From the NCBI GenBank assembly GCA_963767285.1, contig CAVYDJ010000002.1, positions 62,001 through 126,000 of the forward strand: a stretch of DNA of 64,000 nucleotides. The letters are read 5' to 3'. Shown here in pieces: positions 23,880 to 32,203 of the stretch. Each line of letters starts with the position of its first letter. Positions within the stretch are counted from its first letter, which is position 1. A model generated the notes under the pieces. That model did not search any database. It saw nothing but the letters and a program-made list of their open reading frames with translations, and was not told the origin of the DNA. This DNA is from WHSW01 sp963767285. GTDB lineage: Bacteria > Actinomycetota > Thermoleophilia > Solirubrobacterales > 70-9. Position numbers and translations under genes: made by a program.

Positions 23880-24617
23880 ATCGCGAGGATCGAGGGCCTG
23901 GACGCCTGGCTGACCGGCCTGTTCGAGGGTGCGCCGCTCGCGGTCGCCCTCGGACTGGCCTGCGCCCTCGGCCTGCGCCACGCCTCCGATCCCGATCACC
24001 TGGTCGCCGTCACCTCGCTGATCGCCGCCGATGACGGCAGCCCACGGGGCGCCGTCCGGCTGGGCGCCTGGTGGGGCCTCGGCCACGCGACGATCCTGCT
24101 CGGCGTCGGCCTGCCGCTGATCGCCTTCAAGTCCGAGCTGCCGGCGTGGCTCGAGCCGGCCGCCGAAACCGGGATCGGCCTGATCATCGTCCTGCTCGCC
24201 GGGCGGGTGACATGGAAGTGGCTGCGCGGCGACTACCGGCTCGGCTCGCACGGCCACGGTGCGCCCTCCGACGCCCCCGGCGACCGCCACCGCCACCTGC
24301 ACCGCGCTCACGGCGAGCACGACCACGGGTCCCTGCGGACACCGGCGCAGGCGTTCGGGATCGGGCTCCTGCACGGGCTCGCCGGCACGGGCGCGGTCGT
24401 CGTGCTGCTGATCGCGGCGCTGCCGACCCAGCTCGAGGCCGCGGCCGCCCTGGCCGTGTTCGCGCCGATGACGATCCTGTCGATGGCGGCGCTGACCGGG
24501 GCGTTCGGCTGGCTCCTCACCCGGCCCAGGGTCGAGCCCGTCTACCGAACGGTCCTGATCCCCGCCCTCGGGTTGTTCGGGGTCATGTTCGGGCTCTCGT
24601 ACGCCGGGCTCAGCTGA
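23880..24617 (+). CDS. NicO/UreH-type nickel-cobalt transporter, start codon unclear
   Basis: About 245 residues with six hydrophobic segments. The metal-site signature LRHASDPDHLVAVTSL is in the first helix region, AWWGLGHATILLG in the second, and a His-rich loop (HRHLHRAHGEHDHG) lies mid-protein, followed by GIGLLHGLAGTGAVVV. These are typical of NiCoT/NicO/UreH metal permeases. No ATG, GTG or TTG precedes the signature in frame: the frame runs open from inside sodA through ATC 23880 and ATC 23889, and the first canonical start (GTG 24207) would delete the metal site. A non-standard start or a base error is needed. The 3' end overlaps the convergent GMC gene by 8 bases. Confidence 0.7.
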   Translation: MARIEGLDAWLTGLFEGAPLAVALGLACALGLRHASDPDHLVAVTSLIAADDGSPRGAVRLGAWWGLGHATILLGVGLPLIAFKSELPAWLEPAAETGIGLIIVLLAGRVTWKWLRGDYRLGSHGHGAPSDAPGDRHRHLHRAHGEHDHGSLRTPAQAFGIGLLHGLAGTGAVVVLLIAALPTQLEAAAALAVFAPMTILSMAALTGAFGWLLTRPRVEPVYRTVLIPALGLFGVMFGLSYAGLS

Positions 24618-26292
24618 TCGCCCCGCGCGCGGCGACCGGGAGCTCGCGTGCCTCGGCGTCGGGCGAGTCGGGCACGAAGGTCATGGCCCGCTCGGCGATC
24701 GCCGTGATGGTCAGCGAGGGGTTCACGCCGGGGTTGGCGGGTACCGCCGCGCCGTCCGTGACCAGCAGGTTCTCGTAGCCGAAGACCCGGTTGCGGGCGT
24801 CGACCACGCCCTCGTCGGCGGTCGCGCCGATCACGGCGCCGCCGAGGATGTGGGCCGTGGTCGGGATGTTGAGCGTCGACTCGGTGAGCGCCGACTGGGC
24901 GACGCCACCGATCCGCTCCGCGAACCAGCGGGCCGCCTGCTCGGCGGCGGGGATGAAGACCGGGTTCGGGCGGTCCGGGTCCTGCTCGGTCTGCAGGCGC
25001 AGGCCGCGCCCGAACGCCACCGGCTTCGCGCGCAGGCGCATCGCGCCGTCGAGCGACTGCATCACCAGCAGGATGATCGTCCTCCGAGACCACCCGAACG
25101 GCCAGAACAGGAGCTTCAGCGTCTTGAGCGGATGGCGCCACATGGCCGCGATCCACTTCAGCGGCCGGGTGAGCTTCGTGCCTTCGCCCGTCATCGCGGT
25201 GTACAGGCGGCTCATCGCGTCACCGTTACGCCCGTAGCTGACGACTTCGATGTGGGTGTCGGGGTCGGGGTAGATGCTCGAGGAGATCGCCACCGCCTTC
25301 GAGAAGTCGTGGCTGTCGTCGGGCGCCGTCACCGCCTGGATCGACTCCGAGTTGGTCCGCACCAGCTCGCCGAGCCGGTCGGACAAGCGCGGCAGGGCGC
25401 GCGAGTGCTTGCTGCGGGCGAGCAGCTGGTTGGTGCCCAGAGCGCCGGCGGCCACCACGACGCCGCGCGCGGTCAGCGTCCGCGGGCGCTTGCGAAGCCA
25501 GGCGCCCGGGTACTCGGTCTCGACCGCGTAGCCCTCCGACCCGTCGTCAGCGCCCAGCGGGCGGATCTTCGTCGCCTGGCGCTCGGGGATGATCTCGGCG
25601 CCGAGCTGCTCCGCGAACCACAGGTAGTTCTTGACCAGCGTGTTCTTCGCTCCGTAGCGACAGCCGATCATGCAGGCGGCGCAGCGCACGCAGCCGGTGC
25701 GCTGCGGGCCCTCGCCGCCGAAGTAGGGATCGTCGACCTTCTGGCCGGCCGGGCCGAAGAAGATCCCGACCCGGGTGTGGCTGAAGGTCTCGCCGACGCC
25801 GAGCTCCTCGCCGTATTCCTTCAGCAGCTCGTCCGCGGCGGTCATCCCCTCGTAGTCAGCGACCCCGAGCATCCGCTCGGCTGTGTCGTAATGGGGGCGG
25901 AGCTCCCCATCCCACTCGGCGAGCCCGTCCCACTGCGGGTTGGAGAAGAACGCCGGCCGGGCGCGGTAAAGGGTGTTCGCATAGCCGAGGCTGCCGCCGC
26001 CGACCCCGTTGCCGGAGACGATGAACACGTCCTTGAACTTCGTCAGCCGCAGGATCCCCCGCAGCCCGAGGCGCGGCATCCAGAAGTAGCGCCGCATCCG
26101 CCAGGCGGACTTCGCGAAGTCCTCGTCGGCGAAGCGGCGGCCGCACTCGAGGACGCCAACCCGATAGCCCTTCTCGGCTAGCCGCAACGCCGCGACGCTG
26201 CCCCCGAAGCCGGATCCGATCACGAGCCAATCGAAATCAACGCGCCCCGGCTGCTCCGCTTCGCGTCCGCTGCCGGTGCGGTCCGTTGTCAT
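24610..26292 (-). CDS. GMC family oxidoreductase (cholesterol oxidase-like) with a four-cysteine motif
   Basis: A 560-residue flavoprotein. The FAD-binding Rossmann motif is GSGFGG (residues 26-31), followed by SGNGVGGGSLGYANTLYRA and the C-terminal GMC motif (NIPTTAHILGG ... VTDGAAVPANPGVNPSLTI). The pattern resembles cholesterol oxidase/ChoD-like and steroid dehydrogenase GMC proteins. C201-x2-C204-x2-C207-x3-C211 (CVRCAACMIGC) looks like a ferredoxin-type [4Fe-4S] ligand set, unusual for a plain GMC oxidase. There is no signal peptide. The N-terminal leader TTDxxGSGxEAEQP recurs in the enoyl-CoA hydratase at 59071. Sterol or alcohol oxidation is inferred from family resemblance. Confidence 0.85.
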   Translation of the reverse strand: MTTDRTGSGREAEQPGRVDFDWLVIGSGFGGSVAALRLAEKGYRVGVLECGRRFADEDFAKSAWRMRRYFWMPRLGLRGILRLTKFKDVFIVSGNGVGGGSLGYANTLYRARPAFFSNPQWDGLAEWDGELRPHYDTAERMLGVADYEGMTAADELLKEYGEELGVGETFSHTRVGIFFGPAGQKVDDPYFGGEGPQRTGCVRCAACMIGCRYGAKNTLVKNYLWFAEQLGAEIIPERQATKIRPLGADDGSEGYAVETEYPGAWLRKRPRTLTARGVVVAAGALGTNQLLARSKHSRALPRLSDRLGELVRTNSESIQAVTAPDDSHDFSKAVAISSSIYPDPDTHIEVVSYGRNGDAMSRLYTAMTGEGTKLTRPLKWIAAMWRHPLKTLKLLFWPFGWSRRTIILLVMQSLDGAMRLRAKPVAFGRGLRLQTEQDPDRPNPVFIPAAEQAARWFAERIGGVAQSALTESTLNIPTTAHILGGAVIGATADEGVVDARNRVFGYENLLVTDGAAVPANPGVNPSLTITAIAERAMTFVPDSPDAEARELPVAARGAIS

Positions 26293-26377
26293 CCGCGGAG
26301 CTTAGAACCGGCGCGTGCCGATCGGCGCGTTGTTATGTTCGCCGCCGGTTCCCAGGGCAGGCCAAGCGGGAGGACAG

Positions 26378-28408
26378 ATGATCAGGCGAGCGGTTGTGAC
26401 GATCTCGGCAGCGGTGGTGCTCGGCGTGCCCGCCGTCGCCGTAGCCCATCTCGAGCGCCCCTCGTACTGGCCCGACCCGGCGCCGGACACTTCGGTCAGT
26501 CCTCCGGCCGGCGGCGAGGTGCCGAAGGCGCGCTCGTTCGCGTCGGCGGTCAGCGGCAACGGCCCCGGCGACGTTCGCGTCGTCTGCAAGGGGACCGATG
26601 GGGAGCACTCCCTGCACGACCTCGCCGAGTCCCTTCGCGACGCGGTCGAGGACGGCTACCGCCTGCGGCCGAGCCAGCGGAAGAAGCACTACTCCGAGGC
26701 GAAGGCCGACAAGCTGATGGGCGCCAACCGCCGCCTGGCGAGGCAGTGCGCGTACCACCACATCCAGCCGGCGGTCGACGACTCCGGCAACAACGACCGC
26801 ATCGTGATCATGCCCGGCCGCTACACGGAGCCGGAGTCGCGGCGCGCGCCGACCAACGATCCCAAATGCGCACCGCTGCTGCAACAGGACCAGTCGGGCG
26901 CGCTGACGCCCAGCTACGAGTACCAGGCGACCTGCCCGAACGACCAGAACCTCGTCTACGTCCAGGGCCGCGCGGTCCAGGGCGACCCGCTGCCGGCCCC
27001 CGACCCGAACCGCCACGGGATCCCCAAGCAGGAGCTCGGCAGCTGCGTGCGCTGCAACCTGCAGATCGAGGGCTCCGGGGTCAAGCCGGAGGACGTGTTG
27101 ATCGACGGCGGCAGGGGCTACAAGAGCCCCGGCAAGCCGACCGCCCAGCCGTCCGGTTACGCCAAGCACGTCGTCCTGCGCACCGACCGCTCGGATGGCT
27201 TCGTGGGCCGCAACTTCCTGCTCCGCGGCGCCCGCGAGCACGGCTTCTACACCGAGGAGACCGACGGGGTGCTGCTCGCGCGCGTGAAGTTCTTCTGGGC
27301 CGCCGACTACGGGCACCTCAGCTTCACGACCGACCACAACGTGATCAAGAACTGCGAGGGGCTCGGCGCGGGGGACGCGGCCGTCTACCCCGGGGCCTCC
27401 CCGCAGACGGGAGAGTTCCGCGACGAATCGTTCTATCCGGTCGAACGCCTCAACACGGTGGTCAAGAAGTGCGACCTGCACGGGAACACGCTCGCCTACT
27501 CGGGCTCGATGGGCAACTCCGTCCGCGTCACCCGCAACCACATCTACGGGAACACGAACGGGATCTCGAGCGACACGATCTCCGCTCCGGGCCACCCCGG
27601 CTTCCCGGCCGACGGGATGCAGATCGACAACAACTACATGTACTCGAACAACCTCAACCTCTACACCGCCGACCCGCCGTTCGAGCCGTACGTGCCGATG
27701 CCCATCGGCACCGCGGTCGTCTGGCCGGGGATGAACGGCGGCCGGATCTTCGACAACTGGATCTTCGACAACTGGCGCCACGGCGTCGTCCTCGCCGCGG
27801 TCCCCGATCAGGTCGCCGGTAGCCCGGAGGGGAACGTCGATCGCCAGGTGCACTGCGCGGTGACGACGGCCAGCTCGACATCGTGCGGGAACGAGTTCCA
27901 CGACAACGTGCTCGGCCAGGTGCCGCCCGACTTCAGGTTCCCGCCCACCCGCACCATCGAGATGTTCGGAAACAAGACCGGCGCCGGGAGCGGGGACGTG
28001 CTCCCCAACGGCGTCGACTTCTGGTGGGACGAGTTCCCGGGCAACAACGGCAACTGCTGGTTCGACAACGTGGGCAGCGACGGCACCCCGGGGAGCGTCA
28101 CCGGCTCCGGGTCCGGCGTCCCGCCCGATCTGCTGCCGAGCGACTGCGGCGCAAGCGTCGGCAACGGCGACGCCGTCAAGGAGGGGGTGCTGCTCGACTG
28201 CGCGATGTGGTCGCGCGGAGAAACCGCCGACGATCGTCCGCTCTGCTACTGGTTCCGGATGCCCGAGCGGCCCGGGTCCGCGGCCGCCCGTGCCGAGCAG
28301 CGCGCCTGGGATGCGCGTGCTGCCGAGTACGCCGCCAGCCCGGAGGGGGAGGCCCTGCGGGAGCGCCTCGATGAGATCGGCGCGACGGCGTTTGCCAACC
28401 GCCCGTAG
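26378..28408 (+). CDS. secreted right-handed beta-helix repeat protein
   Basis: A 676-residue secreted protein (signal peptide 1-24, AVAVAH cleavage). After about 100 residues, repeated short strands rich in Asn and Gly (NVIKNCEGLGAGDAAVY, VVKKCDLHGNTLAYS, RNHIYGNTNGISS, DNNYMYSNNLNLY, GRIFDNWIFDNW) form the ladder of a parallel beta-helix of the NosD/pectate-lyase-like kind. Several Cys pairs suggest disulfides. No catalytic site could be assigned, so carbohydrate binding or cleavage at the cell surface is only a possibility. ATG 26378 has GGGAGGA 3 nt before it. The 3' end overlaps the next lipoprotein gene by 38 bases. Confidence 0.78.
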   Translation: MIRRAVVTISAAVVLGVPAVAVAHLERPSYWPDPAPDTSVSPPAGGEVPKARSFASAVSGNGPGDVRVVCKGTDGEHSLHDLAESLRDAVEDGYRLRPSQRKKHYSEAKADKLMGANRRLARQCAYHHIQPAVDDSGNNDRIVIMPGRYTEPESRRAPTNDPKCAPLLQQDQSGALTPSYEYQATCPNDQNLVYVQGRAVQGDPLPAPDPNRHGIPKQELGSCVRCNLQIEGSGVKPEDVLIDGGRGYKSPGKPTAQPSGYAKHVVLRTDRSDGFVGRNFLLRGAREHGFYTEETDGVLLARVKFFWAADYGHLSFTTDHNVIKNCEGLGAGDAAVYPGASPQTGEFRDESFYPVERLNTVVKKCDLHGNTLAYSGSMGNSVRVTRNHIYGNTNGISSDTISAPGHPGFPADGMQIDNNYMYSNNLNLYTADPPFEPYVPMPIGTAVVWPGMNGGRIFDNWIFDNWRHGVVLAAVPDQVAGSPEGNVDRQVHCAVTTASSTSCGNEFHDNVLGQVPPDFRFPPTRTIEMFGNKTGAGSGDVLPNGVDFWWDEFPGNNGNCWFDNVGSDGTPGSVTGSGSGVPPDLLPSDCGASVGNGDAVKEGVLLDCAMWSRGETADDRPLCYWFRMPERPGSAAARAEQRAWDARAAEYAASPEGEALRERLDEIGATAFANRP

Positions 28409-28766
28409 CGGGTTCGCGGCGGCGCTCGTCGCGGCAGCGCTCGCGGTCGGCGCGTGCGGCGACGAGAGCGGTGGATCGGCGACGACGACGGCAGCCGAGC
28501 CGCTCGGGCAGGAGGCAGCCGGCTCGGTCGCGCCGCTGGCTCAGTGCCGCGACTGGAACCGCGGGAACGAGGCGGAGAAGCTCGCGACGATCGAGGAGAT
28601 CCGGCGGCAGGTGAACCTCGAGAGCTCCGGCGTCGAGGCGCCGCCGCTCAGCGACCAGGAGGCCATGGAGCTGTTCGAGAACGCGTGCGGGGAGAGCTTC
28701 GCCCAGGGTTTTCGCCTCTACGTCCTGTACGCGCGCGCCGCGGGCTTCGCCCCGCTGACGCGCTAG
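28371..28766 (+). CDS. small lipoprotein of unknown function
   Basis: A 131-residue protein with a basic start (MRSARRRLPTARSG), a hydrophobic stretch and the lipobox AVGAC, so the mature protein is lipid-anchored outside the membrane. The rest is about 100 residues with three Cys (lipid Cys plus AQCRDWN and ENACGESF, probably one disulfide) and helical segments. No family is recognised. It is the last gene before the mce promoter and overlaps the beta-helix gene, so it belongs to that transcript rather than to mce. Confidence 0.7.
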   Translation: MRSARRRLPTARSGFAAALVAAALAVGACGDESGGSATTTAAEPLGQEAAGSVAPLAQCRDWNRGNEAEKLATIEEIRRQVNLESSGVEAPPLSDQEAMELFENACGESFAQGFRLYVLYARAAGFAPLTR

Positions 28767-28836
28767 CGATGCAGGGTTCACCTTGGTCACGCCTGTCGGC
28801 GCTTAACGTCAACTCAACCTGCCGGACCGAAATCCC

Positions 28837-28848
28837 GCTTGCGCAAGC
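28837..28848. promoter_or_regulatory. perfect 12-bp palindrome upstream of the mce promoter
   Basis: GCTTGCGCAAGC is its own reverse complement and ends 22 bases before the -35 box at 28871. It is embedded in a larger imperfect repeat (CCCGC 28834 and GCGGG 28854). The position suits an operator or activator site for the mce operon, but it does not fit the KstR or KstR2 motifs I know. Confidence 0.35.
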
Positions 28849-28870
28849 CGTTTGCGGGCACGGTTGTCCT

Positions 28871-28899
28871 TTGACACCCCGCAGTAGCGGTTGTTAGCT
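28871..28899 (+). promoter_or_regulatory. promoter TTGACA-N17-TTAGCT of the mce operon
   Basis: TTGACA (28871-28876) and TTAGCT (28894-28899) are separated by exactly 17 bases, the best housekeeping-type promoter in the window. Transcription would begin near 28906, so the TTG at 28899 cannot be the gene start. The leader of about 65 bases contains TGAGGAG (28957-28963), 7 nt before TTG 28971. Confidence 0.75.
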
Positions 28900-28970
28900 T
28901 GCCTCGCACCCCCGGGATTGGCCCGGTGGGAAGGGGAATAGGGAAACGGGAGCAGTTGAGGAGTTCGCTT

Positions 28971-30428
28971 TTGAACGGCCGCGTAGCGGCGCTCATCGCC
29001 TTGGTGATTGCGGTGTTCGCCGTCGTCGTGCTGCTCGGTAACGGCGGCGACTCCTACGAGGTCACGGCCGAGTTCGAGAACGCCGGCCAGCTCGTCAACG
29101 GCAACGAGGTCGTCGTGGGCGGCGCGCCGGCGGGAGTGGTGAAGCAGATCGAGCTCGGCCCGGAGGGCCAGGCCCTCGTCACCTTCTCGGTCGACGAGGA
29201 ATACGCCCCGCTTCGCCGCGGCACGGTCGCGACGGTCCGCTCGCCCTCGCTCTCTCAGATCGCCGGGCGCCAGGTCCAGCTCACCCTGCCCGTCGACGAG
29301 CAGGCGGGAACCGAGATCAAAGACGGCGGCACGATGGGCCAGTCAGAGACGGTCTCGGCCGTCGATCTAGACCAGCTCTTCAACACGCTTGACCCCGACA
29401 CGATCAAGGACTTCAAGCACGTGATCCAGGGCCTCGAGCTCTCCTATGAGGGCGTCGGTCCGCAGGCAAACCGCGGCCTCAAGTACCTGAACCCCTTCCT
29501 CTCGACCTCGCGGCGGCTGTTCGGCGAGCTCAACACCGACCAGACCGCGCTTGAGAACCTGATCGTCGACTCCTCAAAGCTCTCGGGAGCGCTGGCCGCC
29601 CGCGCCCCCGACGTCACCGCCCTGGTCGGCAACCTGAACCGGATGATGAACGCGATCGGCGATCGCAAGGAGCGCCTGGCCGCAGCGATCGCCCAGTTTC
29701 CCGAGTTCATGCGCACCGCCAACACGACCTTCGTCAACCTCAGGGCCGCGCTTGACGACGTCGACCCGCTCGTCGACGCCTCAAAGCCCGTCGCCACCGA
29801 GCTCAGGCCCTTCCTCGCCAAGCTCAGGGCCGCCGCCGCCGACGCGGTGCCGACGATCCGAGACCTCGATCAGATCGTCTTGCAGCCCGGTCAGTCAAAC
29901 GACCTCGTCGAGCTCACCTCCCTTGCGCCCGACCTCGCCCGAGCCGGCGTCGGTGCGGGCTCGCCCGACTGCGGCAACGGCCCGGCCGACCCCGCCGACC
30001 TCAAGACCCCCGCCGACGACGACTATGACCAGGGCGCCTTCGGCGAAGCGGTCTGCTCGCTTGACAACTCAGAGCTCAACCTCGCCTTCTTTCGCGCCTA
30101 CACCCCGGAGCTGGTCGGGTGGTTCGACGGCTTCGGGCACTCCGGCTTCGTCGACGCGATCTCGGGAATCGGCCGCGTCAGCACCTCGTTCAACGCCTTC
30201 AGCCTCTCGGCGCCCGGCGGCGCCCCCAACCTGCTCGACCCCCTGACTCCCGCCGAGCTCGAGGCCTCCCTCGACACCGGCAACAACCGCCGCTGCCCGG
30301 GTTCGGCCGAGCATCCCGTCACCGACATCGACCCCTCCGACACCTCCGTCCCGTTCACCGACGGCGGCGCGCTCGACGACGGCGAGGCGGGCGACTGCGA
30401 CCCCGACCAGACGGCGCCCGGATCATGA
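28971..30428 (+). CDS. MCE family lipid-transfer protein, first of six
   Basis: A 485-residue protein with an N-terminal membrane anchor (residues 5-25) and an MCE/MlaD domain at about 30-110 (YEVTAEFENAGQLVNGNEVVV to IAGRQVQLTL), then a long helical region (to about 400) as in Mce proteins that build a hexameric channel across the cell wall. It ends in an acidic Asp/Pro-rich tail. TTG 28971 is chosen because the promoter excludes the upstream TTG 28899 and TGAGGAG stands at ideal distance. It leads a six-gene operon with overlapping stops and starts. Which MceA-F class it matches cannot be fixed by eye. Confidence 0.9.
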   Translation: MNGRVAALIALVIAVFAVVVLLGNGGDSYEVTAEFENAGQLVNGNEVVVGGAPAGVVKQIELGPEGQALVTFSVDEEYAPLRRGTVATVRSPSLSQIAGRQVQLTLPVDEQAGTEIKDGGTMGQSETVSAVDLDQLFNTLDPDTIKDFKHVIQGLELSYEGVGPQANRGLKYLNPFLSTSRRLFGELNTDQTALENLIVDSSKLSGALAARAPDVTALVGNLNRMMNAIGDRKERLAAAIAQFPEFMRTANTTFVNLRAALDDVDPLVDASKPVATELRPFLAKLRAAAADAVPTIRDLDQIVLQPGQSNDLVELTSLAPDLARAGVGAGSPDCGNGPADPADLKTPADDDYDQGAFGEAVCSLDNSELNLAFFRAYTPELVGWFDGFGHSGFVDAISGIGRVSTSFNAFSLSAPGGAPNLLDPLTPAELEASLDTGNNRRCPGSAEHPVTDIDPSDTSVPFTDGGALDDGEAGDCDPDQTAPGS

Positions 30429-32203
30429 GGCGCCTCGCCCTGATCTGCGCCCTGATCGTGACCCCGGTGGCCGGCCTCGCCGCGACCGCCGGCGCCGACG
30501 ACAGCCACACCTACGAGATCGAGATGTACAACGCGTTCGGGATCGTCAAGGGCTCGCAGGTACGAATCGCCGGCGTCAACGCGGGCACGGTCACCGACCT
30601 CGACATCAATGCCGCCAAGCGGGCGGTCGTCACCGTCGAGCTGACCGGGGAGCTCGGAACTCTCGGAACCGAGACCAAGTGCTCGTCCGAGCCCCAGTCG
30701 CTGATCGCGGAGTACTTCATCTCGTGCGAGCCCGCCGGCCCGCCGATCGAAGAGGACGACGACGCCGACGATCCCGAACCCGACATCCCGGCAAGCCGGG
30801 TCGCCCAGACGGTCCAGAACGACCTGGTTCAGAACACCCTGCGGTTGCCGTTCCGCCAGCGGCTCACCCTGATCCTCAACGAGTTCGGTACCGCGCTCGC
30901 GGGCAACCCAGACAGCCTCAACGAGGCGATCCGCCTTGGCGCCCCGGCCCTCACCCAGCTGCGCAAGGTGACCCAGATCCTCGCCAGCCAGAACACGATC
31001 ATCCGCGACCTGAACGCCAACTCCGACGAGGTGATCGGCCGCCTCGCCGCCCGCCGCGAGGACGTCGTGCGCTTCATCCACGAGGCTCGCGACACGGCCG
31101 AGATCTCGGTCTCCCGCCGCGAGGACCTGTCGCGCAACTTCGAGCTCCTCGACGACTTCCTCGCGGAGCTCCGCCCGACTCTGGCTGAGCTCGACAACCT
31201 CGCGGTAGAGCAGACCCCGCTGCTCACCGACCTCCGCGCGGCCGCCCCCGGCCTCAACCAGCTGGCGCTCAACCTGCCGCCGTTCAACGCCGCCAGCGAG
31301 GAGTCGCTGGCCGGCCTCGGCGAGGCGTCCCAGGTCGGCGAGCAGGCACTGAGCCGCGGCGCCGACGAGATCGAGCAGCTCGCCGCGGCCGGCCAGAACG
31401 CGCCCGAGACGGCGGAGATCCTCGCCGACTTCCTCCGCGATATCGACGACCCCCGCCGCGCGGTCGAGATCGACGACCGGGTGACCGCCGACACCGGCCG
31501 CGACGACCCGCGGGCCGGCCAGGAGGACACGAGGGGCTACACCGGCCTCGAGGGCCTCCTCAACTACCTCTACTACCAGGCCGGGTCGCTGAACCAGTAC
31601 GACCAGATCGGCCACATGCTCCACTTCAGCCTCTACAACATCGAGACCGGCCCCTGCGGCCACTTCTCCAGCGGCCGCGACCCCGAAACCGGCGAGCCGG
31701 GGGTGCCGGCCGAGGGCGGCGGCACGACGACGAACATCCTCGAGGCCGACAACTGCGTTTCCTGGCTCGGCCCGAATCAGCCCGGGCTCAACGAGGACCT
31801 CGGGCTGCCGAGGTACGACCCGTCGGTGTGCCCGGAAGGCACCGAGCCGCCGGCCGCCGAGGAGGAGCTCTGCAGCCCGGAGACCTCGGCGCGCGAGCGC
31901 GCACGCTCGGGCGGCCGCTCCGCCGGCGCCGGACGCGGCGAGGGCAGCGCTGAGCAGGGCGGCAACGGCGGCAACGGGGGCAACGGCGGCGGGAGCGCCG
32001 GCGCCCCGGCGCCGGAGGCGCCGCAGGGCCCGGTCCCCGACGACATCCTCGACGACATCCTCGACCTGCCGCCGGAGGCGCTCGACCAGCTGCCTCCCGA
32101 GCTCCAGGACCAGCTCGGCGGCGGGGTGAATCAGGGTGACGCCGGCGCGACCCCTGACGGCGGCGCGGCCGAAGACCTCCTCGACTTCCTGTTCTCGAGC
32201 TGA
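30425..32203 (+). CDS. MCE family protein, second of six, with a Sec signal peptide and Gly/Pro-rich tail
   Basis: A 592-residue protein. Instead of a membrane anchor it has what looks like a cleavable signal (residues 1-24, ATAGA cleavage; no lipobox Cys). The MCE domain covers about 28-110 (YEIEMYNAFGIVKGSQVRIA), then a helical needle region to about 400, then YLYYQAGSLNQYDQIGHML, and a tail with Gly-Asn-Gly repeats and Pro/Asp/Leu-rich helices. Losing the anchor would make this subunit extracellular within the Mce complex. The ATG overlaps the preceding stop (ATGA). Confidence 0.88.
   Translation: MRRLALICALIVTPVAGLAATAGADDSHTYEIEMYNAFGIVKGSQVRIAGVNAGTVTDLDINAAKRAVVTVELTGELGTLGTETKCSSEPQSLIAEYFISCEPAGPPIEEDDDADDPEPDIPASRVAQTVQNDLVQNTLRLPFRQRLTLILNEFGTALAGNPDSLNEAIRLGAPALTQLRKVTQILASQNTIIRDLNANSDEVIGRLAARREDVVRFIHEARDTAEISVSRREDLSRNFELLDDFLAELRPTLAELDNLAVEQTPLLTDLRAAAPGLNQLALNLPPFNAASEESLAGLGEASQVGEQALSRGADEIEQLAAAGQNAPETAEILADFLRDIDDPRRAVEIDDRVTADTGRDDPRAGQEDTRGYTGLEGLLNYLYYQAGSLNQYDQIGHMLHFSLYNIETGPCGHFSSGRDPETGEPGVPAEGGGTTTNILEADNCVSWLGPNQPGLNEDLGLPRYDPSVCPEGTEPPAAEEELCSPETSARERARSGGRSAGAGRGEGSAEQGGNGGNGGNGGGSAGAPAPEAPQGPVPDDILDDILDLPPEALDQLPPELQDQLGGGVNQGDAGATPDGGAAEDLLDFLFSS

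Noticed and set aside
28899..28970. TTG 28899 as start of the first MCE protein
   Set aside because: It falls within the -10 hexamer and upstream of the predicted transcript start; TTG 28971 has a good ribosome site and gives a normal anchor.
31955..32000. Tandem repeat resembling a short array
   Set aside because: It is coding sequence for Gly-Asn-Gly repeats in the second MCE protein; no spacer structure.
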